A model generated the notes under the pieces. That model made no database searches and was not told where the DNA came from. It worked only from the letters and a program-made list of their open reading frames with translations. Source: Flavobacterium sp. (GTDB taxonomy: Bacteria; Bacteroidota; Bacteroidia; Flavobacteriales; Flavobacteriaceae). Taken from it: DNA of 40,442 bases. A program made the position numbers and the translations under genes. The stretch covers positions 1 to 40,442 of the forward strand of contig JAGOJA010000011.1 of the NCBI GenBank assembly GCA_017995345.1, written 5' to 3'. Shown here one piece after another: positions 1-8,026 of the stretch; within the stretch, counting starts at the first letter, position 1, and every line of letters starts with the position of its first letter.

Positions 1-7
1 CAATAAA

Positions 8-58
8 AAAACGCTTGTAACAGGATTTATACAATCCGTTGCAAGCGTTTTCCTTTTT
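8..58 (+). terminator. Rho-independent terminator of a gene left of the window
   Basis: An imperfect hairpin pairs 11-27 with 33-48 (ACGCTTG...CAAGCGT arms) and is followed by a T-rich run. It probably ends a rightward gene lying left of the window. The A-rich left flank could also let it work leftward for the transposase transcript. Confidence 0.6.
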
Positions 59-144
59 AATCTTAATTTTAAGGTTGGTTCAATAAGGCTATTTTGAGCT
101 TAGCTAGAGTCATTTTGAGTAATGCAGCAGTAGCTTTCATTTTT

Positions 145-1110
145 CTACATTAATTTGAGTATTCTTTTTAAGTTGACTGTGAAAATTGCTATTGCACCTT
201 GCATTTGCATATTGGTAATACCATATGATAGTGCTCTATCATAACCATGTACATTTTTCAACTCACTATTTTTCGCTTCTATTTTATATCGATGTTTTGC
301 TTTTTCTTTGTAATAGTCAGTTTCTTGAAAGCTGATTTGTTCTTGGTGTAAGTCCGATTTTATCGACACCGAATATGTTTTTGTCTTGGATCCATCTTTA
401 TAACAACCCTCTTTTAAAGAGCAGGTCTTACATTTTTCCACATCAAAACAGTAGGTTTGTTTTTGATTGGTTCCAACATTTTTTTTACCTTGGCGAGCCT
501 TTCGTATGGCCATATGACCAGCAGGGCAAACAAATCTATCGGCATCTTTATTATAATCAAATTTATCTTCGTCTTTTCTAGCTCCTTGTGCTATTGTAAC
601 ATTTAGTCTGGCTACCACTTTAATACTTTGCTCACTTGTGAGTTTGAGATTTTCTTTTCCTGTATAAGCTCCATCCCCAATAATAGTATCAACATCGATT
701 CCGTTTTCTTGACTAATTTCTAAAAGTTTGGGCAATTCTGGTCCATCTCCTTTTTCTCCAGAGATAACTACAGCTGCAGTAATGATCCGCTCTTCGGTCA
801 TTACCAAATGAGTTTTATAACCAAAGAAGGAACTCTCAGCAGACTTATGGCCCGTTTTAGCATCGGTATCTTTTGATAAAGTTAAATTTTCTTGAGTATC
901 TTCTATGGTTTCTTTGAGCAAGTTTAATTTCTCTTTCACAGCTGGGATTGACCTGATTGACGGCTCATTTTCAATGCGTTTTTCCAACTCTTTACAATAA
1001 GCTAGTTCCTTTTCTAAGTCATTGTCGGTATTTTTTTCAGGCATACGTTCTTTGAATTCCTCATCAAAGCAGTATACTGTTTTTATCAGTAGCTTGGAAC
1101 GTTCTCTCAA
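145..1110 (-). pseudogene. IS1182-family transposase, C-terminal half
   Basis: This is the C-terminal part (about 320 codons) of the same transposase. It carries the second catalytic aspartate in TIIGDGAYTG, a cysteine cluster (CKTCSLKEGC) in the insertion domain, and the catalytic glutamate in KNSELKNVHGYDRA. The only start in frame at its head is TTG at 1110, inside what should be continuous coding sequence, so it is unlikely to be made separately. Apart from the frame change, all three DDE residues are present and no other stop interrupts it, so the damage, if it is damage, looks recent. Confidence 0.8.
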
Positions 1111-1589
1111 TACATCGATGGCAAAAATGGATTGGATCTTGATAAAGTATGTGTGGCATCAACGATGATAGACTTAGAACGAATGATACCTTTTTCGATG
1201 GCAATAGTTACTGTTTTGTTTATCAATAAGTTAACAAGGTCGGTGTCTTTTAAACGTAGTTTTCTAAATTTTGTTAACGAACTCGGATTAATAACCCCGT
1301 CTTCTGGATTCATATCTAAAAAATATTTAAAAGACATATCGTAACGAGAACGTTCCACTACATCAACATCTGAAACGGTATAAATTGTTTTTAGAAGTAG
1401 ATACTTGAACATACGCACAGGACTTTCTGCTGTGCGACCACTATTGGTACAGTATTTATTTAATAACTCATCATAAATAAATGAAAAATCAATCAAGTCA
1501 TTGATTTTTCTTAATAGATTTTCTTTTGGAACTATTAAATCATACAACGAAGAATACTCGCTGAATTGTATTGTTTGTTGTACTAACAT
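1107..1589 (-). pseudogene. IS1182-family transposase, N-terminal half
   Basis: This is the N-terminal part (160 codons) of an IS1182-type transposase: the DUF772-like helical domain (SGRTAESPVRMFKYLLLKTI) followed by the first catalytic aspartate in IIVDATHT. It stops at TGA (1109-1107), just where the protein should continue into the segment that begins LRERSK. The continuation is in the -1 frame: re-reading one base near the run of five T on the minus strand (plus positions 1123-1127) gives IFAIDVLRERSK. Either a single-base loss inactivated the gene or the two halves are joined by translational frameshifting; the former is simpler. Confidence 0.8.
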
Positions 1590-1622
1590 CTAAAAAACAC
1601 TTATAATTAGACTTAAATATAA

Positions 1623-1664
1623 GAAAAAAGGAGTAGAAACCCTGAGATATCTACTCCTTTTTTA
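1623..1664. terminator. Bidirectional terminator hairpin at the right side of the IS
   Basis: Arms AAGGAGTAGA and TCTACTCCTT (1627-1636, 1650-1659) are flanked by A6 on the left and T7 on the right. The hairpin sits upstream of the transposase start and about 250 bp before gcvT. It would insulate the transposase from outside transcription and gcvT from read-through. The rest of 1590-1911 holds no recognisable gene or clear -33/-7 promoter. Confidence 0.6.
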
Positions 1665-1911
1665 TTTATAAATTTATTAGAATGACTTTTTCAGTACCCT
1701 CGCAAGAACTTTAGAGGTTTTTTTCAAAATTTTCTATTTGGATTCTATTCCATCAAACAGAATTATTCTAATTCAACACCAATTAAATGGAGACTTTACA
1801 TTATCCTTAAATTTCAAAAACGTTTCAAACTTCAAACTTTGCACCTCTCAACTTTGCCACCCAAAATAAAATCAATAAATTAGCCCTGTTAAATCTTATA
1901 TAAAAAACACA

Positions 1912-2994
1912 ATGAAAAATACTGCGCTTACGCACATACACGAAAGTTTAGGAGCTAAAATGCTACCATTTGCCGGATACAATATGCCTATTTTATATGA
2001 AGGAGTGAATGCGGAACATGAAACGGTGCGGAATGCCGTGGGTGTTTTTGACGTTTCCCACATGGGTGAATTCCTGCTTACAGGACCAAATGCATTGGCT
2101 TTGATCCAGAAAGTTTGTTCTAATGACGCATCGACTTTGACTATTGGTAAAGCGCAATATTCTTGTTTACCAAACAACGATGGTGGAATTGTAGATGATT
2201 TAATTATCTATAAAATGAAAGACGAACAGTATTTATTGGTTGTAAATGCTTCGAATATTGATAAAGACTGGGATTGGATTTCAACTCATAATGATTTGGA
2301 TGTGGATATGAGAAACCTTTCGGAGGACTACTCTTTATTGGCAATTCAAGGGCCAAAAGCAGTCGAAGCCATGCAATCATTAACATCAATAGATTTATCA
2401 GCAATTCCTAATTACCATTTTGAAGTAGGTGATTTTGCTGGTATCGAAAACGTAATTATTTCGGCTACAGGATATACTGGTTCTGGCGGTTTTGAAATTT
2501 ATTGTAAAAACTCAGAAGTAGAACAAATTTGGAATAAAGTATTTGAAGCGGGTACGGCTTTTGGCATTAAACCAATTGGTCTTGCGGCACGTGACACTTT
2601 ACGTCTTGAAATGGGTTTCTGTTTATATGGAAATGACATTAGCGATACAACTTCACCACTTGAAGCTGGATTGGGTTGGATTACTAAATTCAACAAAGAA
2701 TTCACCAATTCTGAGAATTTGAAAAAACAAAAAGAAGCAGGTGTTAGCCGAAAAATTGTCGCTTTTGAAATGCAGGAACGAGCGGTACCAAGACATGATT
2801 ATGAAATTGTTGATGGAGCAGGAACTGTAATAGGTCTTGTAACTTCAGGAACTATGTCGCCATCAATGAATATAGGAATAGGATTGGGCTATGTAACTGT
2901 TGCAAACAGTGCAGTTGGCAATGATATTTTTATTAGAATCCGCAAAAATGATGTTCCTGCCAAAGTAGTAAAACTGCCTTTTTACAAGAAATAA
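1912..2994 (+). CDS. gcvT: Aminomethyltransferase (glycine cleavage system T protein)
   Basis: GcvT takes the aminomethyl group from the lipoyl arm of the H protein, releases ammonia and passes the methylene unit to tetrahydrofolate in the cytoplasmic glycine cleavage complex. The 360-residue length is typical. Visible family features are the opening [23 protein letters not shown], the FDVSHMGEF segment, NDGGIVDDL with the conserved folate-site aspartate, the GYTGSGGFE stretch and the C-terminal [17 protein letters not shown] of the barrel domain. The ATG gives the conserved N terminus. It stands alone; gcvH and gcvP are not in the window, as is common in Bacteroidota. The IS lies directly upstream. 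Confidence 0.95.
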   Translation: MKNTALTHIHESLGAKMLPFAGYNMPILYEGVNAEHETVRNAVGVFDVSHMGEFLLTGPNALALIQKVCSNDASTLTIGKAQYSCLPNNDGGIVDDLIIYKMKDEQYLLVVNASNIDKDWDWISTHNDLDVDMRNLSEDYSLLAIQGPKAVEAMQSLTSIDLSAIPNYHFEVGDFAGIENVIISATGYTGSGGFEIYCKNSEVEQIWNKVFEAGTAFGIKPIGLAARDTLRLEMGFCLYGNDISDTTSPLEAGLGWITKFNKEFTNSENLKKQKEAGVSRKIVAFEMQERAVPRHDYEIVDGAGTVIGLVTSGTMSPSMNIGIGLGYVTVANSAVGNDIFIRIRKNDVPAKVVKLPFYKK

Positions 2995-3390
2995 TTTGCT
3001 AGTAAATAAAATCCAAAAAACTAATTCGTTTGCTGTTTGTTCACGAAATTATTTCCCTATGGAAAATAATCAAAAGCGTTATTGACGCAAAGAGAAGTTT
3101 TATCATTTTAATACCTCCCATGATTCATAGAAATTGAAATCTGATGTTTTTCAGCAAAGCATACTTATAAAATTAATAGTCTAAAAAAAAAATCCTTTTA
3201 TTTGAAAGAAGCATTTCCGATACTGAATGATTACACTAATAACCAAACAACAAACTATAAAAACCAGCTTTACTTGCTGCAATTTTCACTTGTTATGTTT
3301 CAGTAAATTTGAGGTATTGCGATCTATTCTTAGAATTAAGCCGGAATCCATTTTATTTCAAAACAGGTTTCAATTGGTTAATAAAAATAT
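2995..3390. other. Intergenic region between gcvT and yebC, no gene seen
   Basis: About 400 bp of AT-rich DNA. A weak inverted repeat (ATTATTTCC / GGAAAATAAT, about 3040-3070) lies just after gcvT but lacks a T tract. An open frame reaching back to 3309 is only an in-frame extension of yebC and shows no coding character. Confidence 0.5.
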
Positions 3391-3420
3391 TTGAAAAAAT
3401 AACTAATAACTGTATTTTTG
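3391..3420 (+). promoter_or_regulatory. Promoter of yebC
   Basis: TTG (3391-3393), 19 bp, TATTTTTG (3413-3420): a perfect match to the Bacteroidota -33/-7 pattern. It ends 23 bp before the ATG at 3444 and so supports that start over the open frame beginning at 3309. Confidence 0.75.
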
Positions 3421-3443
3421 CAGTTCAAAATAATAAAATAGCA

Positions 3444-4154
3444 ATGGGAAGAGCGTTTGAGTTTAGAAAAGGTAGAAAAATGAAACGTTGGTCAGCAATG
3501 GCCAAAGCATTTACCAGAATTGGTAAAGATATTGTAATGGCAGTTAAGGAAGGTGGACCAAATCCTGAAGCCAACTCTAGATTAAGAGCAGTTATCCAAA
3601 ACTCAAAGGCAGCAAATATGCCTAAAGAAAATGTGGAACGCGCTATAAAAAAAGCAACCGATAAAGATACCGCCAACTATAAAGAAGTTTTGTTTGAAGG
3701 ATATGCGCCGCATGGAATTGCAATCCTTGTAGAAACTGCTACTGACAATAATAATAGAACCGTTGCTAACGTTAGAAGTTATTTCAACAAATGTAACGGA
3801 ACGATGGGAACTCAGGGTTCTGTAGAATTTATGTTTGACCATACTTGTAACTTTCGAATTCCTGCAAATGGAATGGACCCGGAAGAACTAGAATTAGAAT
3901 TAATTGATTTTGGAGCTGAAGAGGTTTTTGAAGATGAAGATGGTATTCTAATTTACGCTCCTTTTAATAGTTTTGGAACTATTCAAAAAGAATTAGAAAA
4001 TAGAGACCTAGAAATCCTTTCCTCAGGTTTTGAAAGAATTCCTCAGATTACCAAAAAATTAACTGAAGCTGAAGTGGCTGATGTAGAAAAATTAATCGAA
4101 AAATTAGAGGAAGATGATGACGTAATGAACGTGTATCATACAATGGAAGAGTAA
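3444..4154 (+). CDS. yebC: YebC/PmpR family protein
   Basis: This family was long annotated as transcriptional regulators; members have been linked to relief of ribosome stalling. The protein is cytoplasmic, 236 residues. It opens with the family signature MGRAFEFRKGRKMKRWSAMAKAFTRIG and continues with PNPEANSRLRAVIQNSKAANMPKENVERAIKKA; the middle has FEGYAPHGIAILVE and the C terminus LIEKLEEDDDVMNVYHTM. The open frame extends upstream to 3309, but those codons are unlike the family and contain the promoter, so the ATG at 3444 is chosen. Confidence 0.95.
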   Translation: MGRAFEFRKGRKMKRWSAMAKAFTRIGKDIVMAVKEGGPNPEANSRLRAVIQNSKAANMPKENVERAIKKATDKDTANYKEVLFEGYAPHGIAILVETATDNNNRTVANVRSYFNKCNGTMGTQGSVEFMFDHTCNFRIPANGMDPEELELELIDFGAEEVFEDEDGILIYAPFNSFGTIQKELENRDLEILSSGFERIPQITKKLTEAEVADVEKLIEKLEEDDDVMNVYHTMEE

Positions 4155-4170
4155 TCATAGATTGTATAAA

Positions 4171-4300
4171 AAAAGAGGAAGTCTCACAACTAAAACAAGT
4201 CCTTGAGAATTGAATATTTGAGACCCATGCTCCGATAGGAGTCCGAATAAAAAACATGAAAAGAGGCCGTTTCACGAGTTGTGAGACGGCCTTTTTTTAT
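4171..4300 (+). terminator. yebC 3' region: terminator with an alternative stem
   Basis: The terminator hairpin pairs GGCCGTTTCAC (4265-4275) with GTGAGACGGCC (4281-4291) and is followed by T7. Its right arm can instead pair perfectly with an upstream 10-mer: GTCTCACAAC (4181-4190) is the exact reverse complement of GTTGTGAGAC (4278-4287). A smaller hairpin, CTCC-GATA-GGAG, lies between. The two main pairings are mutually exclusive. The rest of the gap to 4541 shows no gene. Confidence 0.65.
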
Positions 4301-4541
4301 AATTTTATGACAGTGCCAATTTGTTCTAGCTCTTGGTTCAAATGTTACTGAACCGATGTTTACATTATGAACGGTGTCGGTTTGTGCCGAATAATACTAA
4401 ATTAATTAACAGGTGATAATTTATGTTTTCATTTAAAGGTAAATCCTTTCAATAATTTAAACTCATATTGCACAAATGCAAAGACCTGAATTTTAACAAA
4501 AGAGTATAAATCAGGAAATAATATATTAAATTCTTTAGAAA

Positions 4542-5000
4542 TTAGTTTCCTGTTCCTAAAAAGTTTCCTTCAAAATCAAAACGCAATTCTATATTATTAA
4601 GTAAATCAACATCAAAACCATAAGCTTTTTTGTCAATGCTTTCAATAGCAGTTGCAGAATAGTTTGTAGTTACATACGTTACGATATTCGGATTGATAAA
4701 TCCTGTTGGGATAGCCTGATTATTTCCGTCAACTTCTGTCCATTCACCTGCTTGATTAAAATCAATATGAATTCCTCCCGTAAGATATACTTCGTAATAT
4801 TCGTCAACAGATTTTGTTTCTTTTTCTACTCTGGTAATATCAATATTAGTAAAAACATTGTCAAGAAATGTTTTTGCCTTTATTGGCAATTCCGAAGCCT
4901 GAATTATGATTTCAGATGAATTATTATCATCTGAAGAACAAGATGTTCCTATAAAAACCAATGTTAAAATTGCTATTGCTGATAAAACTAAATTTTTCAT
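4542..5000 (-). CDS. PepSY-like lipoprotein
   Basis: A 152-residue predicted lipoprotein: signal MKNLVLSAIAILTLVFIGTSC with a lipobox ending at Cys21, then a Ser/Asp/Asn-rich linker. The mature part has two repeated halves of the PepSY-like (DUF2874) type found in secreted Bacteroidota proteins, with the shared motif EWTEVDGNNQAIPTGFI at about residues 86-102. It is a paralogue of the gene directly upstream, 30 bp away, which carries GNWTEVDGNRTAIPTGFI. It is probably co-transcribed with that gene and the two-component genes further upstream. Binding partner and function are unknown; a role in the periplasmic or outer-membrane stress sensed by the kinase is inference. Confidence 0.85.
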   Translation of the reverse strand: MKNLVLSAIAILTLVFIGTSCSSDDNNSSEIIIQASELPIKAKTFLDNVFTNIDITRVEKETKSVDEYYEVYLTGGIHIDFNQAGEWTEVDGNNQAIPTGFINPNIVTYVTTNYSATAIESIDKKAYGFDVDLLNNIELRFDFEGNFLGTGN

Positions 5001-5030
5001 TTTAATTTGATTATAAATGTTTACGTTTAA

Positions 5031-5474
5031 TTAATCGTCTATTTTTTTAAATTTTCCTTTTGAGTTAAATTCTAATTCTAACCCGTTTGAAAGTTTTATT
5101 TCTTGTCTCCCTAAATATCCTTTTTTTATTTCTACAATTTGGGTCTTTGGAAATTTTTCTTTTACATAAGTAAGAATACTTTTTTGGATAAACCCTGTCG
5201 GAATTGCCGTTCTGTTCCCGTCAACTTCTGTCCAGTTTCCGTCCGAATCAAATTCAATTTCCGTTCCTTCTTTAAATTTTACTTTATAATCTGTTGAAAT
5301 TATCTCTTTGTCTGCAATTACAAAATCAACAGTATTTTTTGGAAAATTATTAGAAATAAACTTTTGAGCTTCTTGAGGCAATTCGTTTTTTGTGATTACC
5401 GATTCTTGTGCGTTGGAACTGATTCCTGCAAAAAGAAAAAATACCGATAAAAACTTGATAGCTGAACTTTTCAT
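5031..5474 (-). CDS. Secreted PepSY-like protein
   Basis: A 147-residue protein with a signal peptide (MKSSAIKFLSVFFLFAGISSNAQ, probably cut after NAQ) and a mature region of two PepSY-like/DUF2874 repeats, the first ending in GNWTEVDGNRTAIPTGFI and the second in LELEFNSKGKFKKID. It lies between the kinase gene (53 bp upstream) and the lipoprotein paralogue. A direct repeat pair at 5514-5535, identical in layout to one upstream of the response regulator, suggests it has its own promoter under that regulator. The family is widespread in Bacteroidota and functionally obscure. Confidence 0.85.
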   Translation of the reverse strand: MKSSAIKFLSVFFLFAGISSNAQESVITKNELPQEAQKFISNNFPKNTVDFVIADKEIISTDYKVKFKEGTEIEFDSDGNWTEVDGNRTAIPTGFIQKSILTYVKEKFPKTQIVEIKKGYLGRQEIKLSNGLELEFNSKGKFKKIDD

Positions 5475-5513
5475 ATTTATTGTTTTAAAATTTCTAGGAC
5501 AAAGTTCAGAAGT

Positions 5514-5535
5514 GATTTAGGAAAGAATTAGGAAC
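5514..5535 (-). promoter_or_regulatory. Candidate response-regulator box upstream of the PepSY-like gene
   Basis: On the minus strand, GTTCCTAATTC and TTTCCTAAATC are adjacent 11-mers forming a direct repeat. The site overlaps the end of the kinase gene. Six bp downstream is a possible -7 element, GAACTTTG. Exactly 39 bp separate the box from the start codon at 5474, the same as for the box upstream of the response regulator. Confidence 0.55.
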
Positions 5536-6811
5536 TTTTGGCTTCTAAAGAAAAAACATGGAGATTATTTTCAAAAAAATAGTCAATATTCAAATCCGAA
5601 TGGTTTTCAATGATGGCTTTTACGATAGAAAGCCCTAATCCTGTTGATGTATCATCTTGATTTGATTTGTAAAACCGATTAAAAATCAAGTCATTATTAA
5701 GAGGTTTGTTCTTTGATGAATTTTTGATATTCAGTTTATCATCAAATAGTTCTACAATTATTTTTCCGTTTAATGGATTGTATTTAATAGCATTTCTGAT
5801 TAGATTTGAAATCAGAATATATCCTAAATCGGGATTAATATTGATTTTAAAATTTCCGTTTTGAAAAAAATCCAATGAAATATTTTTAAATTCAATCATA
5901 TCCGAAAAATCATTTAAAACCGTTTTTACTGTTTCGTTCAGATTTACTTTTTCTTTCAGGTTGAACTGATTATTTTCGATTCTCGAAAGCATCAAAAGCG
6001 ATTTGTTGAGCCTGACCAAACGCATTAATCCTTCTTTTGCCTGGCTTAATTCCGACAAGTTTTTTTTGGAAAAATCTTCACTTTCGATGAGTAAATCGAG
6101 CTTGTTTATAGCAATTGCAAGGGGTGTTTGTAATTCATGCGACGCATTTTCGATAAATTGTTTTTGCTGGATAAATGTTTCTTCGTTCTGTTCAATCATT
6201 TTGTCAATTTTTTGATTCAACAATTTAAATTCACGTATTTCAGTAGGATTGTTTTCGGATTTATTTACTTTTCCGAATTTATACTTCTCTAAATTATCTA
6301 AAGTTTTGTAGAACGGTTTCCAAATTTTACTTAGGACGATATTATTGACGAAGATAATGCTCACAACCAAAAAAACATATAGAAAAATCAACGCAAAAAA
6401 CAGGTTTTCACGAAAATCGTCTTCTTCTACGGTTGAACTTCTGATTTCCAATTTTTGATAATTTCCGCTTTTATCCTTAAAATACGTTTCCAAAACTCTA
6501 TAAGGTTCCATTTCTTTGTCATATTCCATATAGAATTGTTCGTTTCTGAAAAAATTTACTTCTTTGTATTCCGAAGCATTTATTTGTTTAATTCTGAATT
6601 GGTTAAAATCAAATTCGTTTATACTCAAAATTTTCTCATCAATATATGCCTTTCTGACAATCTGAATTTTCAGGTCTTTAAGTCCGTCATCGGTATTATC
6701 ATAAAGTTCTTCAAGAATTACAGCATAAAACAATCCTGCCCAAATTGCTATGATAATAAGCAAAGCGGTTGCCAGATATTTTAACGTATAATTTTTAAGT
6801 GAAATGCTCAT
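5528..6811 (-). CDS. Sensor histidine kinase of a two-component system
   Basis: An inner-membrane kinase of 427 residues: TM1 at about 13-33, an extracytoplasmic sensor region of about 100 residues, TM2 at about 136-158, a HisKA dimerisation domain with the phosphorylated His225 (FIENASHELQTPLAI), and an ATPase domain with Asn340 in the N-box (ISNLIRNAIKYN) and GLGLSI at 391-396. There is no clear separate HAMP domain. Its ATG overlaps the regulator's stop codon (ATGA, 6808-6811), so the pair is translationally coupled and should be cognate. The two secreted PepSY-like genes just downstream are likely targets or signal-modulating partners; the signal itself is unknown. Confidence 0.93.
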   Translation of the reverse strand: MSISLKNYTLKYLATALLIIIAIWAGLFYAVILEELYDNTDDGLKDLKIQIVRKAYIDEKILSINEFDFNQFRIKQINASEYKEVNFFRNEQFYMEYDKEMEPYRVLETYFKDKSGNYQKLEIRSSTVEEDDFRENLFFALIFLYVFLVVSIIFVNNIVLSKIWKPFYKTLDNLEKYKFGKVNKSENNPTEIREFKLLNQKIDKMIEQNEETFIQQKQFIENASHELQTPLAIAINKLDLLIESEDFSKKNLSELSQAKEGLMRLVRLNKSLLMLSRIENNQFNLKEKVNLNETVKTVLNDFSDMIEFKNISLDFFQNGNFKININPDLGYILISNLIRNAIKYNPLNGKIIVELFDDKLNIKNSSKNKPLNNDLIFNRFYKSNQDDTSTGLGLSIVKAIIENHSDLNIDYFFENNLHVFSLEAKSS

Positions 6812-7479
6812 ATTAATTTGTATCCGATTCCGTAAACTGCCTGAAAATCAATTTCTGCATTGTTGTCTTTGAGTTTTTTTCGTAGGTTTTTTATTTGTGA
6901 ATAAATGAAATCCAGACTATCTGCTTGGTCGATATTATCTCCCCAAACCGATTCAGCCAACGAGGTTTTCTGCAAGGTTTTTTCGGGACGAATCATAAAA
7001 TAATAAAGCAAATCAAACTCTTTCCTATTCAAAAAAAGTTCAATTCCGTTAACCAAAACCTTTCTGTCTTCAGGAAATAGTTTTACATTTTTGAAAATGA
7101 TGCTCTTTTCTCCTTCCTGATTGTTTCTTCTGATGGTTGATTTTATTCGGGAATGAAGTTCCATCAAATTAAAAGGTTTAGCCAAATAATCATCAGCTCC
7201 TAAATCCAATCCTAATACTTTATCTTCAACCGAATCTTTAGCCGACAAGATAATTACTGGGTCTTTTTTTTTCTGTTTTTTAATTTCCCTCAATATGTCT
7301 ATTCCACTTCCGTTCGGGAGCATTATATCAAGTAAAATACAATCATAATCGTACGTTCCGATTTTTTCTATTCCCAAAATATAATCATTGGCTGTTTCAA
7401 CAATATATTTTTCGCTCTCTAAAAATTGCTTCAAGGTTTCAAGCAAAGCAGGTTCGTCTTCTATAATAAGGATTTTCAT
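6808..7479 (-). CDS. OmpR/PhoB-family response regulator
   Basis: A cytoplasmic DNA-binding response regulator of 223 residues. The receiver domain has the acidic pair Asp8-Glu9 (MKILIIEDE), phosphoacceptor Asp51 (CILLDIMLP), Ser79 and Lys101 (DYLAKPF). The C-terminal winged-helix domain of about 95 residues shows FLNRKEFDLLYYFM and ends AVYGIGYKLI. The ATG at 7479 gives the canonical receiver start; a TTG two codons upstream is possible but unnecessary. The gene overlaps the kinase gene by 4 bp. Upstream, at 7519-7540, is a tandem 11-mer repeat that is a candidate autoregulatory site. Confidence 0.94.
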   Translation of the reverse strand: MKILIIEDEPALLETLKQFLESEKYIVETANDYILGIEKIGTYDYDCILLDIMLPNGSGIDILREIKKQKKKDPVIILSAKDSVEDKVLGLDLGADDYLAKPFNLMELHSRIKSTIRRNNQEGEKSIIFKNVKLFPEDRKVLVNGIELFLNRKEFDLLYYFMIRPEKTLQKTSLAESVWGDNIDQADSLDFIYSQIKNLRKKLKDNNAEIDFQAVYGIGYKLI

Positions 7480-7518
7480 GCTCAAAAATAATTAATTTAT
7501 CGGGAAAAAATAGAATTA

Positions 7519-7540
7519 GATTTAGGAATGATTTAGGAAT
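7519..7540 (-). promoter_or_regulatory. Candidate autoregulatory box of the response regulator
   Basis: Two perfect, adjacent 11-mers, GATTTAGGAAT GATTTAGGAAT on the plus strand (ATTCCTAAATC twice on the minus strand). Six bp downstream on the minus strand lies TATTTTTT, one base from the TAnnTTTG -7 pattern. Direct repeats with an 11-bp period over the -35 region are typical OmpR/PhoB-family sites. Confidence 0.6.
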
Positions 7541-7801
7541 GAAATGTTGAGTAGTTCTTAAACTTTATGGACTTGCATTTTGCTCACACTCTCAATAGGA
7601 ACGTCATTTGTAAGTCTTACTGTGGTTGCAAATGTATATCGGACAATGTAAAAGGTTAGTTATTTTTCAATTTCAAAAATATCAGCTAGTTTTTTTAAAT
7701 CTGCTGTAAGTAGTTGTATAGCTTTATTGTTCAAGTTTAAAATTTGTTACTGTTTATACCGTTTTTCATTAGAATTAATTTTATAACAAAACACCAGTCA
7801 A
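7541..7801. other. Intergenic region, no gene seen
   Basis: About 260 bp separate the response-regulator box from the cupin remnant. A -7-like TACATTTG lies on the minus strand (complement of 7629-7636) but has no -33 partner at normal spacing. No RNA gene or terminator with a convincing T tract was recognised. Confidence 0.4.
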
Positions 7802-8026
7802 TTAATGGCTGGTGTATTTAAAATAATTGAGTTGAAAAATTGGTTTTAATTTATCATATTCTTTGTCTGTTATAGGTTGCAACCATATAGCTCCGCCAAT
7901 ATTTGTATTGGTTCCTATAGCGATATGTGTCATTGCTTCTGTTGATGTAGCTCCGTGCCAATGTTCTACGTTAGGTTGGCATTTCATTACATCGCCTTTG
8001 TTGATTATTTCAATCGTTTTTTTATT
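7802..8026 (-). pseudogene. C-terminal remnant of a cupin-domain protein
   Basis: The frame reads [37 protein letters not shown] and ends ITDKEYDKLKP, the second half of a small cupin barrel with the metal-site histidines in HWHGA and THIAI. Such proteins normally have about 130 or more residues, so the N-terminal half is missing. The frame is open back only to 8026, where a stop precedes it; those first codons overlap the stop codon of the cysteine synthase-family gene. The internal ATG at 7987 would give 61 residues without the first cupin motif. Best read as a decayed gene cut by a deletion. Confidence 0.7.

Larger units (their letters stand above)
73..1699 (-). mobile_element. IS1182-family insertion sequence, ends tentative
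   Basis: The body holds a leftward DDE transposase of the IS1182/DUF772 type in two reading frames. The ends are uncertain. The complement of 1681-1699 reads GGGTACTGAAAAAGTCATT, and the left side at 73-91 reads GGTTGGTTCAATAAGGCTA. With one gap they match at roughly 12 of 21 positions, so they are only possible terminal inverted repeats. No target-site duplication is visible (TTAA on the left, TCGC on the right). Presence of the element is secure; its boundaries are inference. Confidence 0.6.

Noticed and set aside
3309-3443. N-terminal extension of yebC (45 extra codons)
   Set aside because: Unlike the family, and it contains the perfect -33/-7 promoter; the conserved MGRAFEFRKG start is at 3444.
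7629-7636. Distal promoter for the response regulator (TACATTTG on the minus strand)
   Set aside because: No TTG at 17-21 bp upstream, and about 150 bp from the gene; the repeat-associated promoter is better supported.
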